Assembly (NCBI GenBank): GCA_028622995.1
Contig: JAJQJQ010000045.1
Coordinates: forward strand, 806,001-870,000
Direction of reading: 5' to 3'
Source: Panagrolaimus kolymaensis
Lineage: Eukaryota; Nematoda; Chromadorea; Rhabditida; Panagrolaimidae
Length of the DNA: 64,000 nt
In this document: piece by piece, positions 40,954 through 53,777 of the stretch
Layout: every line of letters starts with the position of its first letter
Numbering within the stretch: the stretch's first letter is position 1
Translations under genes and position numbers: made by a program
The notes under the pieces: generated by a model
What the model was told of the DNA's origin: nothing
Database searches by the model: none
The model's input: only the letters and a program-made list of their open reading frames with translations

Positions 40954-43208
40954 ATGCTCAAACTTTTGTTGATTCTGATGCTTTCCTTCTCGGCTGCTGC
41001 TTCTTCATCATCAAGGCCTCAACGATACATTTCAAGTGATTCTCAACATGGTTCATCGATATTCAATCAAACATTGAAACAAATTGCTGTCAAATCGTTC
41101 TCAAATATTGATGCTGCATTGGCTTCGAATGGTTTAATTGAAGATGGTGGAGATCTCGTCATTACAAAATCTGGTCCTATTGAAGTTTTATTGAAAGGTG
41201 GCAGCTTGAATTTTGGAATATGTGACAAGGATTGTATGGGAGAGTAAGTATTATATTTGTTTATTTATTATTAAGCAATCCTTTGTTTCAGGGTCTTCGT
41301 TTGTTATGATGCGGTGGTTGGTAAAATATCTGATGATGCTGTATCTCCTTCATGTGGTTCATCACAATGTTACTTTCAAGCTAAAATGGATGCAACGAAG
41401 TATTGGTATATGAATAATGGTTTGTTAATATTTGTGAAATGTTTTTTTTCATGTAATATCCTTTTTAGTTAATTTGAAGGATGATGGAATGGGGTGTAGT
41501 ATGGCTCAAATGAAATATGACAAAGCTTTGCTCTTTAAAACTGGATGGTTCAGCTGTGATCCTAGAATTGGTGAAAGTGGTTATGTCAAGTTGAATGTTA
41601 TTGTAGCTGATCCATCATGTCCTCTAAGAATCGTATGTCTTTCATTCACTTTTACCTCATCATGAACTTATAACTTTCAGAAACATGCAATTATCAAAAA
41701 AGAAAATGGAACAATAACAACTGCTTCAACATCTTCATCGCCATCAATAGTTATGTATTCAACCACAGAAAACATTGAAGGTGCTCAAACTTTATGGATT
41801 GTTTTGGGAATTGTCTTGGGAATCATTGGTCTTTGTATCATCATTGCTATCATCGTTATTGTGTTAGTTTGCTTTACTTAAAATTTTACTATGTAACTTA
41901 TTTCATGCTTTTTAAGATGGAAACGTTGCATCAAACGACGAATAGGTGGTGATCCAAAGAAAGTAGTTGCTGTGCCTCAACAAGAAAAGGAAGTTCCAAA
42001 ATCGAAAGAAGAAGCGCTTGTATCTCAAGAAGTTCTTGCTGCTGAAACTGAACCTGAAAAAGTTGTAGCAGCAACAAAAAATGAACCAAAAGTTTCAAAG
42101 AAAGAATCCAAAATTGAACAACCAAAGGAACCAGCACCATCAATGGAACCAATATCAACTATCGAAGCTCCTCCTCAACTTTCTGCTGAACCTGCGCTTG
42201 TGAAACCAGTGATCCTCAACAAAGTAGCCTATCCTGAACCAACTCGATTGATCGTGAAATCTGAACATTCAACCAAGCGTGATTCACTTGAAGGTATTCC
42301 AATGAAAAATATGTTGGTTCTTGTTGAATCTCCACCAGCATCATTATCACGTTTTGGGCGTCTTGGTAAAGAAGATTATGATATCATTCAAAAGATGGAA
42401 CGGTAAGTTTTAAATAAGTCTTATTATCACTCGTTTTACTTTATGTTACTTTTTTAGTCGCTATCCTCATGCTCGAAGAGAAAATTATGATCGTGAAATC
42501 AATCTCTTTTGTGTTCCAATCAGCACTATGTACGAAGAACTGAACAAGATTGCGTATGTTCCTTTTATTTGCTTATCAAACTATATGTGAATATCCTTTT
42601 TAGAACTGAAGCTGTAGAAATATTGGATCGAGTTGGAGTATACTTCAATGATAAAAGAGAAATCAGGTACATGCCACGTCCTGGATTACACTATCTTCGT
42701 TCACCTGTTGTTTCTGTATCATTGTCTTACTTTGCTTTCGGTGCTGAATATTATCAATATGTTGGAGCTGATTTTGAACTCATCGCAAAATTTTCCATTC
42801 CACTTTTGTACGTCATCGCTCTTCAACCAAGGTTCTCTGAATTTAATCGAAGGAAAGCTTGCACATGGATTCGGTACGCTTGCATAACATATTTTTGTGA
42901 TTTATCTTTGTTTTTTTGTTTTTAGTCGACAAGCAGCAAAAGTTCGTAAAGCGTATACTCCTGTTCAACGTGAAGTTATGCCCTTTCCAATCAATATCCT
43001 CGAAAAGGCTTATGAAAAGAATCCAAAATATTTTGATGATCTCGATGCGTTGAATACTGTTAGCGACACGAAACCTCCTCCTGCAAAAGAAGTAACAAAG
43101 AAGCCAACTCCAGCTGCAGCTATTGATCATCATGAAAAGAGCAAGAAGAAAGTGAAAAACAAGAGCTCAAAGAAGAAGAAGTCAGTATCCAAGAAAAACC
43201 AACAATGA
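40954..43208 (+). CDS. Single-pass membrane protein, paralog 2 (Cys-rich ectodomain)
   Basis: The ATG at 40954 opens a signal peptide (MLKLLLILMLSFSAAASSSS), then SRPQRYIS, shared in pattern with paralog 1 (SRPKRYVD). An ectodomain of about 200 residues follows with around eight Cys (FGICDKDCMG, VFVCYDAV, SPSCGSSQCYF, GWFSCDP), a Thr/Ser stalk, a membrane span (LWIVLGIVLGIIGLCIIIAI), WKRCIKRR, an acidic/Pro-rich linker and the same C-terminal domain as paralog 1 (RENYDREINLF, FGAEYYQYVGADFEL, FSIPLLYVIALQPRF, MPFPINILEKAYEKNP, FDDLDALNTVSD). About eight exons, roughly 630 residues. Same strand, about 440 bp after paralog 1: a tandem duplication in which paralog 1 lacks the Cys-rich ectodomain. 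Possibly a receptor or adhesion protein; function unknown. Confidence 0.85.
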
Positions 43209-43946
43209 TCGAACAAAAAAAAAACTTATTGAATTTATGTGTTTGTAATATTAATTGTATATTTTTTTTAACTTTATTTTTATGTGTAATAAAATTTCTT
43301 TTTAAACAATTTGGTTTTCTTAGTTTGAAACTCATTTATTGGAGGAAGGCTTTGTTAGAGAAAAAAGGAAGATGAGAGGATGGAAAAGTTTTGCTACAGA
43401 ATTGGCAGAGAATTTACAATAAACCAAATCCTTGAATGCTTTATTTAATGACAAAGACGGCGTTTAACATTTTTTGCACATTTTCAGAAATTCAGTTAAG
43501 TTACATACTTTGGAACTTACCATCCTTTCCATTATTATTACTTTGCAAAAGGGAGTATCCATTTGACATAGCCATCAGTGAAAGGATAATGAACTCGAAT
43601 TAAGGCAAAAATCATTGAAGGAAGAAAGAAATGAAGCTTTGCCTATCTTCTTTTTAGCTTTGCTTCGAAATGATGTAATCGAAAGAAGTTAATGGTGCTG
43701 ATAAACTTGGTGGCAATTGAAAGCGGATAAAAAGAAACAACAGTACAAAATAAACAGGTAACACTTTATTATACAAAATTTACATAGTAACATACATTAT
43801 ATTTTACTTAAAGTAACATCAAAAGATTAGTAAAACAAAAATTAGCTATTAAAAACAATACAGTACATACATAATTAAAACCCAAAAAAAGAAGATATTA
43901 TCACAAGAAGAAGAAAAACCAAATGAGCATTGATGAAGCATAAAAT
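43209..43946. other. Intergenic between convergent genes
   Basis: Contains a probable polyadenylation signal AATAAAAT (about 43,288) for the membrane-protein gene, and sequence downstream of the GRIP gene. Some less biased patches (43,440-43,740) hold no long frame. Confidence 0.5.
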
Positions 43947-45732
43947 TTATTGAATATTTGACCATAGATAACTTGTCCATCCACCAGGATTGACTTCAGT
44001 TGATGAAACAGATGATTCTAAAATGAAGAAATGTAATAATGAAACCACTAAGACAAAAGAGTTAAGATTAAAGCAACATAGCAACAACAACAAAATCCTT
44101 ACGTTTAGCCTGATCAGTTCCTATTCCCAAACTTGCAAAGAAATCAATACGTTTGATATAATCATTGATAGTTGTTACTTCATCAGGAGTTAGACGTAAC
44201 ATAGTTATAAGAACAGGTAAAAGTTGTTGACGTTCATCATTCACTTTGGGTGGAGAAAGGAATTTCATAACAACATTTTTGAGATATTCACTATTCTTCG
44301 ATGTATGTTGTTCACGTGCAAAGTTTCTTTCAAGACGACGAATTTCATCTTTCAAAATTTTGATTTGATCCACCAATTTTGAATTTGTATCTTCCATATC
44401 ATTGAGAAGTTCACGAGTATCAGATAATTCTTTTTGAAGAGCTTCATATTCTTCATTCGTACGACAGTCAATTGATGGATGACGAGAAACAAAATCATCG
44501 ACAGCTGAACCATGACGAGGACCTAATCCAACGGTTATAAGATCATCACTAACATCATTGATACCTGCATGAAGCAAACGAGCCATATCTGCATCATTAT
44601 AAAGATCAAGACCAGGTAGATTAGGTGTTGGTGGACCATTTGATATTGGTGAAGTTGTAACTGAAAGTGATTCACGTGAAAGATTGATTGGTCGATGTGG
44701 AGTTGACGAAAGAGGTTGAGAAGATGGAAGGTTTCGGTATTCGTCCAGTTTTTGCATCAATTCACGATTCTTTTCTTCCAATCTTGCTTTTTGATGATTA
44801 AAGCTTTCAGTCAAGATATTCATATCTTCAGTTGCTTGTTCAATAGTTTGTTTCAAATCACATTCAGCTTGTTCTTTAAAAGTACGATGTTCATCTTTGA
44901 GATTATCATAACATTGTTGAAGAGATTCAAGCTCGCTTTTCAATCGAAGAACTTCAGATGTTTTATCAACAACATACACCTTTTTCAGTTTAGCAATTTC
45001 AAGATCACATTCAGCTCGCATTTGTTGAGATTGAAGGGTGAAGGATTGAACTTCCTTTGAGCTTTCAGAGATAGTTGTTTGTTGCTCTAAAAATCACGAA
45101 ATGAGAACATCACATCCATCTTGCTAAAAAAAGACTTACCATCAATAACTTTATTTAATTTAGCAGCTAAAACTTTGGTTTCTTTCAATTGTTGAAGAGC
45201 TTCTTCCTTTTCTTGCATCGATGTATCAATTTTTGCCGACATATCACGAACCAATTCATCTTTCTCTTTTTCACGTTCTTTTTGATCCTTCAATTGTGTC
45301 TTTAGTTCAGAACAGCTCTTCTTGTAATCATCCAATTCCAATGAGACCATTTCGTTTCCAACTTCATTGCTAAACTTTTCTTCAAAGCTTTTACATTTTT
45401 CTTCCAAACTTTTGATTCTTTCTTGATATTCGTTTGCTTGTTTCTTTGCTTCCTTTGATACAAAAACTTGCTTCTTAAATAATTCAAGTAATCTTTCACG
45501 TGGAAGAGAATCAAGCTAAAAGAATAAACGAAAAATGAATGAAAGAAAGTTATATGAGAAAGCTTACTTTCGATGTTGGTGCAGCAGGAGCAGCAACTTT
45601 GGTGGTTCCAACTTCTTCTTCAATCGTTTCAATCAAAGGCGATTTCGTTGTTGCTTCTATAGTTGGAGATAATTCTTCTTCAGTATCTGATGATTGAGTT
45701 GAATCACTTTCTAGTTCTTTGTCTGAACTCAT
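43947..45732 (-). CDS. gcc-2: GRIP-domain golgin, GCC2/GCC185 ortholog
   Basis: Exons 45732-45568, 45515-45140, 45086-44103 and 44017-43947 join in frame to 531 residues. After an acidic N-terminus comes the segment LDSLPRERLLELFKKQVF, close to the LD-T-LPKE-DL-FAKKQ start of GCC185-type golgins. Long coiled coils follow (for example KERKE-rich KTQLKDQKEREKEKDELV), then a Pro/Ser linker and the GRIP domain near the C-terminus (NSEYLKNVVMKFLSPP, then RQQLLPVLITMLRLTPDE). GRIP domains bind Arl1/Rab GTPases and place these tethers at the trans-Golgi, where they capture endosome-derived vesicles. It is much shorter than vertebrate GCC185 (about 1,680), as in other small golgins. An acceptor-like TTTTTTAG lies 8 bases before the ATG, fitting trans-splicing. 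Confidence 0.88.
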
Positions 45733-46260
45733 CACAGCGACTAAAAAACCAAAAGATTACTCTAATGATAAAAAAACATAAAACACGATTAAAACGCAAA
45801 TAAATTATGCAAATTCAAAAAATGGGAAGTTATTTGTGACACATGTTTTATTTTCGGCAAAGTAAAGCATTTTGAATGCTTTCAGAATAAAGGAGAGGCA
45901 CATTTTTTTAATCGAAATTTCACTCGATGTTTGACAAATTTTGAAATGGAAGGATTTTTTTGGGGAATCGAGCTGTAGCACGTAGCTTAATCGCTTTAAG
46001 AGCAAGCATGTTTTGAATTACGTGTGTATCTTTCGATAAAAAAATCAAAGATGGATATGAATAAGGATTTGCCTAATTAGATAATTTTCATATACCATTT
46101 TCTAAACAATTTACTCAAAACAAACCCAGAAATTTTTCCTCGCAAAATTGCTACAATTTTTGATACATTTTTTTTTCGTTGTTTACAAGCAAAGCTTCAA
46201 AACAATTACCCCAAATTTTTAATTCGTTCATTCAAAATGGGTTAGTTAAATCGAATTCAG
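45733..46260. other. Upstream region of the GRIP golgin gene
   Basis: AT-rich sequence with no supported gene. It includes TTTTGGTTTTTTAG on the minus strand just before the golgin start, a probable splice or trans-splice acceptor. Confidence 0.45.
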
Positions 46261-46264
46261 ATTC

Positions 46265-47130
46265 ATTTATTATTATTAAATTAATGAGTTTTCAATATTT
46301 TGTTGTTGTGAAGGAGGTTGACGACTAAGTAGTGATGGTCATGAAGGAGAAAGATCATTGGTAATTTGTCTTTGTGAAATAAAATCTGGGATGGGAGTTC
46401 CATGTCTGCTACGGGCTGGTGTCGTATTGATTGAGAATGAAGGATTGATGCTGGTAAATCTTCTCTTTGTGGAATATTATTAGCTTGAAAAGGAGTTGCA
46501 GCACATCGCCTCCAAAATGATCGTTGTCTTGGTCGAAAAAAGTAAATATTCAAAGAGAAGATTCCCTTGAAGTAGTATTTTTTTGTTGGAATAAGAGTAG
46601 CTCGACGTCGATAGCGATGTCATTGATTAGTTTTTGAAGGAGCTTTTGGTGATGGAACTTCTCTTTTTATTAACAACAAATAATTTACGTTTTTAATCAT
46701 CTGAACGTCCATGATTTTTTTGTTGGTGTAAAAGCACGAAGGAGAGAAAAAATGATAAAATAGGATTAGTTCGAGATTAATCGTAGAAATGGATGCAGTT
46801 CAGCTGCGACGATTTCCCTCGAATTATTTGGTGGATTATGATTACCTTGTTAATGATAAATTGATCGCGAAAAAGGAGGTCGTTATGGTAGTTGTAAACC
46901 TGGAAGAGGAGTATCATGTCGTCCACGAATAATTCCTCCAGGTAAAGAAAGCCCTTTCTGTTGGTCGAATAACATCGATATAATTAATCAATCGGGACAG
47001 GAGTGACTTATTTCGATTAAAAGGTCGCCGTTGGTAAAGAACATAGTGGTAAGAAATAATTACGAAGAAAAAAATAATTGGTTTTTGAATTTTTTCCCCA
47101 ACAATCGAAACTTGTGGCTGAAATTTGACC
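46265..47130 (-). pseudogene. Decayed basic, Pro/Ser-rich coding region
   Basis: On the minus strand, patches of clear protein composition appear in changing frames. Near 46,980-46,860 there is LPGGIIRGRHDTPLPGLQLP before a stop. Near 46,680 is KREVPSPKAPSKTNQ. From about 46,470 come INPSFSINTTPARSRHGTPI and PDFISQRQITNDLSPS, a stop, then PSLLSRQPPSQQQ ending at TAA about 46,282. Arg/Pro/Ser/Gln composition suggests a disordered nuclear or RNA-binding protein. Several stops and frame changes indicate decay, or exons whose splice sites are unclear. Confidence 0.35.
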
Positions 47131-47681
47131 AAATGAATTCTGAAAAACTTTTAGCTACCAAATTCATAAATCTTAGCTTTGGTAAAATTTTATCCTTGTG
47201 AATCATCTAATAGTAATTTTATGCGTTATAATTAATAAACAAACATAAATGTTTTTAAAAAAAGTTATTTACGTAATTATCAAGGTTCATTTCTTCTGAA
47301 GCCTTACAAAAAAATTAACGCAAAAAGGAGTTTAAAGCTTGCTAATAAAATCTATGGATATTTTTGGTTTACCTAAAACTTCCATGAAGGTTTCATGCAT
47401 TTCTAAATATTCATAAATTCTAATCTTATTTCTGGACATATTTAATTTTCTTATAAACTTTTTATAAAATCAAAAAATCTTACATTCGCTTTCGTGCATT
47501 TTACATTTGGCAAACAGAGAATTTTGACAACTTTCGAGAAGTTTCATTTTCGAACACGTTTGGTCGCACCTAAAAATTCATTCATTCTTTGAATTTTTTG
47601 TGAAGTGAACACTCGTCGTTCGCTTTCTTCCTCTCTCATTTTATTATTACTCATCTCTACTGAATAAAAAAGAAAAGGAAA

Positions 47682-50343
47682 ATGGAAGAATCATCATCAA
47701 AACAAAAACAAGAGCAACATAAGCATCGTAAATTCATTCTTCGAACAACTTGCATGAAAAATGGTGGATTTCGACATGTAAGTTCGTTTTTTCTTTTTGG
47801 GATTTAAGTTTTACAATATTTTCTTGATTTTTTTAGTATCTTCCTTTACCACCTCAAGATGTCTTTCAACATTCATATTCAGTACTTGCATCAGAATTGG
47901 ATATCAAAATTAAACGAAAGCAAACTTTCTTTAATCGTGAAACAGCGTGGATGCGTCTTCCAGTTTATTTGACAACGAATAAAGGTGTTCTCTTCATTTA
48001 TGTTACTGATCGTCATGGATATATCTTGAGTGTACCTCACGCTCTTCGACTACATTTTGAAGGAACCAAGAAACTTTGCAAGAAGAATCGTGCTATTGGT
48101 GTTGGTGGTATTGCTGGTGATAATGTAACCACAGAATATGATGCTGTTTTTATTCTTCAATTTGCTTTTGGTGAACTTCATATTCGTTTCTCTAAAGATG
48201 ATAATCTTCGTCCATGGTCTGCTCTTCTTATCGCTGCTCATCAATCAAGTCTTGCAAATGTTTGTCAAGCCGTTTCAAGCGAAATCAATCCAGCAATTTC
48301 TTTGGAATCCATTGTTTCAACTAAATCTGTTGTTGCTCATGCTAATAAAAGTGCTAGTGAGTTTTATCTTTTACCGATTTACTTTTTTTCTTCAACGCTT
48401 TACTCTTACCTTTTAGAGCAAGATGGTGTAATTTTTGTTCATCGTTATCTTCGTTTATCTACTACAGCTGAAATAGTTACCACCGATAATGATAGCTTTC
48501 AAAACAATGATTCATCTCCTAAAATTATAGGATCTCTTGCTTCTTCTTCATTTTTAAACAATTCTCAAAGTTGCAGCAACGCTATCAATGATTTCTCTCC
48601 ATCATCATCAAAGGAAACAATGCCTGCTGCCGCTCGAACATCTTTTATTACTGAACATGAATCTGCTGAACGAAATTATGATAGCGGCATGATTCATTAC
48701 GATGCTGAAATTATTGAATACCAAAATGAAAAGCCAACAAGTCATCCATCATCTAGTGCTGTTGGAACTTCGGAAGTTGATGTAACTTGTAAGGATATCA
48801 ATGAATTTAATGTTTCAACAACTTCCATCAATACCGGCATTTTGAATCAATGTATGTTTTTTGTGATTTTATTTAGCTGCACATATTAATGTTTGTTACT
48901 TTTTCAGCTCAACTCGATACATATGGTAATGATAAAACTCATCCTGCATCACCTCATTCTTGTGATATGGATGTTGAATGTTCTGGTCAATGCAAGGCTA
49001 TCGATGGTCATCATGAAGCTTATGGTGGTTCTCCAATGCTAAAGTAAAAGTTTCTTGTTTTCTTGATTCATAGTGGCTCCTTTTATGCTTACCATATACA
49101 ACTAACTCATTCCTTTTTTAGAACTTATGCATATTGCGTCAAACTTCAAACACCAGTTCAAAAAATTTCTATTGCAGATATTCAAAAATCACCTCCTCCT
49201 CCACGTTCATTATCAATTTCACGGTCAACATCAACATCATCACTTCACTCATATAATCTTTCAAAACCAGCTCAATTTACAATGGATCCAACTGGAAAAC
49301 GGTCACAAGTATTGAATTTTTGGCGTCAAAAGGTAACTATTATTTTTTCTTTTTGTTTATTCAATTTTTTAACTTTATGTTTGCTTTTTGCAGGAAATTG
49401 AAACAAGTGGAAATCAACCACCAATTAGAATCAAACATGTTCGTTTCAAGGATGATGAAACCACTCTTCAAAAAGATACACCTGGAAAAGTATTTGATTC
49501 TCCAACAAAATTTTATGCTGCTAATGTTGATGAAGGTTCTTCTGTTGATGAAACTCTTAATGAAGGTTCTTCTGTTGATGAAACTCTTGATGAACTTCCT
49601 CCTGTTGATGGAATTCCTGATGAAGTTCCTTTTGTTGATGGAGCTCCTACCAAATTTCAGGATGCTGATATATTTCATCAAAACAATATTGTAGCTGGTC
49701 TAAGGATTGGTTATGATTTTGTTCCCGGTTAGTTTACACCTTTACTTCCTTGTTTACATTTAGATTTTAGATCCTTTACCAAGTACTGATTCTGAAGAAT
49801 CATATCGTAAATATTGGGCTGATCCAGATCTTAGACAAGAAAGAATATCTCTTACAAATCCTTACATTCCTGTTCAAAATGAAGGAAGCGTGGTATTCAA
49901 TGGTTTACAACAAATAATTTATCAAAGATTTCCGTGAGTTTTTTTCTTGCTTTTTATCACAAATATCTAACAAGATAACCCTTTTTCAGTCAAAGAGTAA
50001 TAAGCGAAGATGAAAATTCTTTTCATCAGTCATTTGATGAACCAAGTTCAGCTGAAATTTGTGTACCAGAAGATGTTAATCGGTATACTTTTACTTTCTC
50101 ATATCTTTCAAGACTCATTTTATTACGTATGTTTTTAGGAATGTATTAAATGATTGTGAATTTTTACCTTCAAGAAGTTGCAGCTTTCGTGGATTCTCTA
50201 ATGGTATTGAAACTGATGGAATATCATCTCCTGATTCTGTGAATGATGATTTTATTGGTATTGAACCAACTGATCGAGATTCCTATCATAGTGGAATAAT
50301 TGAAACTGAATATTTGAAGAAATGTGAACAACAACAAAAATGA
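47682..50343 (+). CDS. Multi-exon protein of unknown function
   Basis: About nine exons with short introns (first donor CAT/GTAAGT at 47,779, acceptor TTTTTTAG at 47,837) give roughly 750 residues. The N-terminus is basic (KHRKFILRTTCMKNGGFRH). The first 200 residues look folded: VYLTTNKGVLFIYVTDRHGY, FILQFAFGELHIRFSKDDN and WSALLIAAHQSSL, alternating strands reminiscent of a PH/PTB-like domain (weak inference). The rest is Ser/Thr/Pro- and acid-rich, probably disordered, with PPPPRSLSISRSTST and an imperfect repeat of DEGSSVDETL / NEGSSVDETL / DELPPVDGIP. No signal peptide or membrane span. Polyadenylation signal AATAAA at about 50,437. Not recognised. Confidence 0.8.
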
Positions 50344-51053
50344 TATATGTATTTTGTATGGTGTTTTATATTTAAGATGACTAATTTTATAGTATTTTTT
50401 ATTATACTTGTATTTGTAAATTATAATTGATAATGCAATAAATGAGAGTTGAACCATATGTCTTTTGTTTTGTATCGTTTCTATGAATCTGTCATTGTTT
50501 GTCAAGGAAAGAGTTAATGATGCTTTTGGTTTTGATTTTTCACCCGAAGAAAATACGCATCGATGAAGCATACTGATTATAACCAAACAAAGCAAAAACT
50601 TGATGCAGCCAAAACCCGATCATAGTTATTTTTATATTTCACTAAAAAAGCGGTAGAAAATCATGCGATGAAGATAGGGTTATTTGGTGCTTTTCATCTG
50701 CCACACAATTATGAGCTTGGACATCGATAAATTCATAAGATTCTTTATCTCATCACGAAAACACTTGCTTCATCCAAAACTTTTACTCTCAAACCTTTTT
50801 TTTATTGTTGCTTGCTTCATTTCTTTCTTCCATCTTTTACAAGTTTGCTTTCATGTAAAAATTTATGTTGATTTCTTCCATTCTTTCAAACTTTGCCGAC
50901 GCTATTATTGATAGTGTTAGTAAGCATCCTTGCATGATTTATTCTTTCATGTGTTTGTTATAACTTTGTTTTGTTTCTTCGTGTTATTGGCCATTTCGAT
51001 TTCGTTTTAACTAATTTGTTACCTTTTTTTAGCACCGACAAGAAATTTCAACG
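50344..51053. other. Intergenic, nothing recognisable
   Basis: Holds the 3' end of the preceding gene and the leader of the next. An acceptor-like CCTTTTTTTTAG at 51,020-51,031 lies about 22 bases before the next start codon, so a trans-splice or 5' UTR intron is likely. Confidence 0.5.
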
Positions 51054-52008
51054 ATGGCTGAAACTCTAAAAGAATTAGAAGATATTAAGAATCATGTTGG
51101 TACTCTCTGCATAATGAATAAAATGAAGAATGGAAATACGCCTTATCCTTATGTTGTCAGAGAAGTCAAACGGTTAGTTTCTCTTTACATTGCTAGCTTT
51201 AATATAATGTGCATTCTCTATCTTTTTTAGTGATCGACAATTGGATTTACAAGAAGTTGCACGTAAACATGATTTTGATACTGGTTATGATCTCCTCCGA
51301 CATCTGGGTTTCAAAGTTAATGACAATGGTGAAGTCGAATTTGATAATGCTGGCATTCCTCAAGCTGTTTCACATGTAACTGATTTCATTATGGACGCTA
51401 ATAAATATGTAAGTTTTGAACTTTATGTTTTTTCTCTCCTTATATTTGGTTTTTAGGAAGCTGAACGAGAAGCTAAAAAGAAGTATTATAATTCATATTA
51501 TGAAGAAAAAGCTTATGAAGAACGTGTACCATATGAATTTGCTTCTTATCTAAAAACTCATGACTGGAATATCATACCTGATTATCGTATGCACCATGTT
51601 CCTGAAGCTAAACAAGAAGAAATTCGTCAAACCAATCGAAATGTATGTTTATTGATTTTAAATTTGTTTTACTTACTATTACTTATTTTAGGTTCCACGT
51701 CCTCTTGTTGTCGAAGAACTTAAACCTGGTACAGTCTTTTTGATGAATGGAAATAAGCGCCAAATTCCTGATGTTCTTCTTACCCACGAAATTCCAGTAA
51801 GTTCTTTTGCTATCTTATTATTATTCACCGTTGTTTTCTTTTTTAGGATCCTGTACAAAGAAAGAAGCATTTTCAAGCTGCAGCAAAAAAAGCTCGTAAA
51901 GAAATTAAGAAGATTACAGAAGAAATGGAGAATTGGAAGCTAATTCCTTCTGTCGATGTTACAAGATTCTTGATTATCAAAGATCCTGATTATGATTATC
52001 AACTTTAA
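51054..52008 (+). CDS. About 250-residue protein of unknown function
   Basis: The ATG at 51054 begins MAETLKELEDIKNHVG. Five exons are separated by four introns of about 50 bp (donors at about 51,171, 51,410, 51,643, 51,798). The protein is soluble and helical: KHDFDTGYDLLRHLGFKVND, then an E/K/Y-rich helix (EREAKKKYYNSYYEEKA), a W-containing region DWNIIPDYRMHHVPE, a strand-like segment VVEELKPGTVFLMNGNKRQI and a basic helix KKARKEIKKITEEMENW near the C-terminus. No signal peptide, membrane span or catalytic motif recognised. AATAAA at about 52,066 may end the mRNA. Confidence 0.78.
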
Positions 52009-53777
52009 CATGTTGTTTTTTACATTTTTTTAATGTTATTTTTTTCTTCTTGTTTTATAAATGTTAATAAATTTTGTGTTGTTTGGATTCTTTATGTGTG
52101 TGTGGAAGTTTGGTTTTGTGGCAAACAAGAAGTTTCAAATCTGCTTACAGTTGTTTCATAAGCATAGGATGGAGCGGAATTTGGTGATTCATTTGCAAAT
52201 TTTTAGTGAAGTTTAGAATGCGATCAAGCATGTTTAGAGGTGTTATAACTTTGTCCATGTCAATGAATGACGATAATAATGTTGCCCAACTGCTTTATTG
52301 CTTTTAACTTTTAGCAGCACTCTTTAGTTTCGTACATTCAAACTATTTATTTCGCTGCATTTTTTTTGTTCTTTTATTTTATAAAAATATGAAGGAATCA
52401 ATGTTGATAGAAACAACGGCGATGATGAGTGGCAAGTTTGTTAAACTTTTTTCTTCTTTTTTTTGTGTTTTGTTAGAGCAAAGCGATTACGATGATGATC
52501 AAGGTGGTATACCTTAGTGCCAATATAAAAATTAAAACCTATTATGAGATATGTATGTTGTTGGTTATATTTTTATGGGTGAATGGATTTCATGAAAAAC
52601 TTTGCTTTAATTTTAAAGAAAAAATGAATAAATTGTTTATTTCCAAACTCTTTTTTCTATGAATTTATTGTTTTGAGTTATTAGGATTAAAGAAAATTCC
52701 CAATGCGCATTATTTTCTTTCGCAACTCATCGATTTTTCAGTAACACAGTGAGCGATGATGCTGGAATAAATATCTTTAATATTTTTTATCCGTTCTTTA
52801 CGTGTTTTTTCTTGGATCAGCTGAGCTAATATTTTCAGTAATTTTTACGTGGACTATTAATTTTTCTAATGAGTGAAAATAAAAATATTGAATTCAAGGG
52901 TTTTGCAAATGTTAATTTTTTATTTATAATAAAACTATTTTTTTTGGATTTCGGCTAAGAACTTTACAAAAAGTAAATTTTTCTAATTAATTTCTGTTTG
53001 TAAAAATCACAAATTTTCTGTAAAAAATGATAAAAGAAGCGAGGTTCAAGCTTCATCATTTTATTTTGAGAGATTGCAATTTGCAAATTCAACAAGCTTT
53101 CTTACAGCCAATTTTTTTTGTACGTTTTATGAAATTGCTTTTGCAAATATCATAAACATTTTATTCCAAATTCAAAAAAAGCAACTAATAAGCTTCTCTT
53201 TCTGAATTCATAAATTTATAAAATTTTCTTGAATAAAGGAAGGCTAATTTAAAGAATGCTTTTTCCGAAGACATTTTTGATTGAAAATTGTCCCAAATTT
53301 TTTTTCTCACAAATTGAGTAATTACAAAAAAGGTTTTTTTTATTAAATACACAATTCATACATAATAAAAACATATAAAAAAAATAAGACCACGTGTTTT
53401 TCAATTTTCTTTTGAGAGAATAGAATAAAGGAAGGAAGGAAAGGAAGATGCTTTCAAGAAACAACAACAAAAAAGAATTAAAAAATGAAAGAAGAAATTT
53501 TAACCACAAAAAACGCAGAATAAAGAAGAAAAAAATTTAAATAAAAACACAAAAAAAAATAAAGAAGGCGAGAGAAGCAACTTCAAAAATTTTTATGGAA
53601 AAAGGGAAGAATGATTAACCAAAACAAAAAAAAGTAAAAGTTACAAACAAAATTAAAAATGGAAAACATTGCAAAAGAAGATGAAATTTTTTTTGTTATA
53701 AAAAAATCAAAAAAAGAAAATTTTTTTAAATTAAAAAGCATAGAAAAAAATAATACAAAATAATACACATTTTCAAT
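52009..53777. other. Intergenic between convergent genes
   Basis: 1.8 kb without a supported gene. The first 500 bases are less AT-extreme (for example TGATGATGAGTGGCAAG at 52,420 and ACGATGATGATCAAGG at 52,490) but keep no frame. The right part, 53,330-53,780, is A-rich and probably holds the lin-23 3' UTR. Confidence 0.5.
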
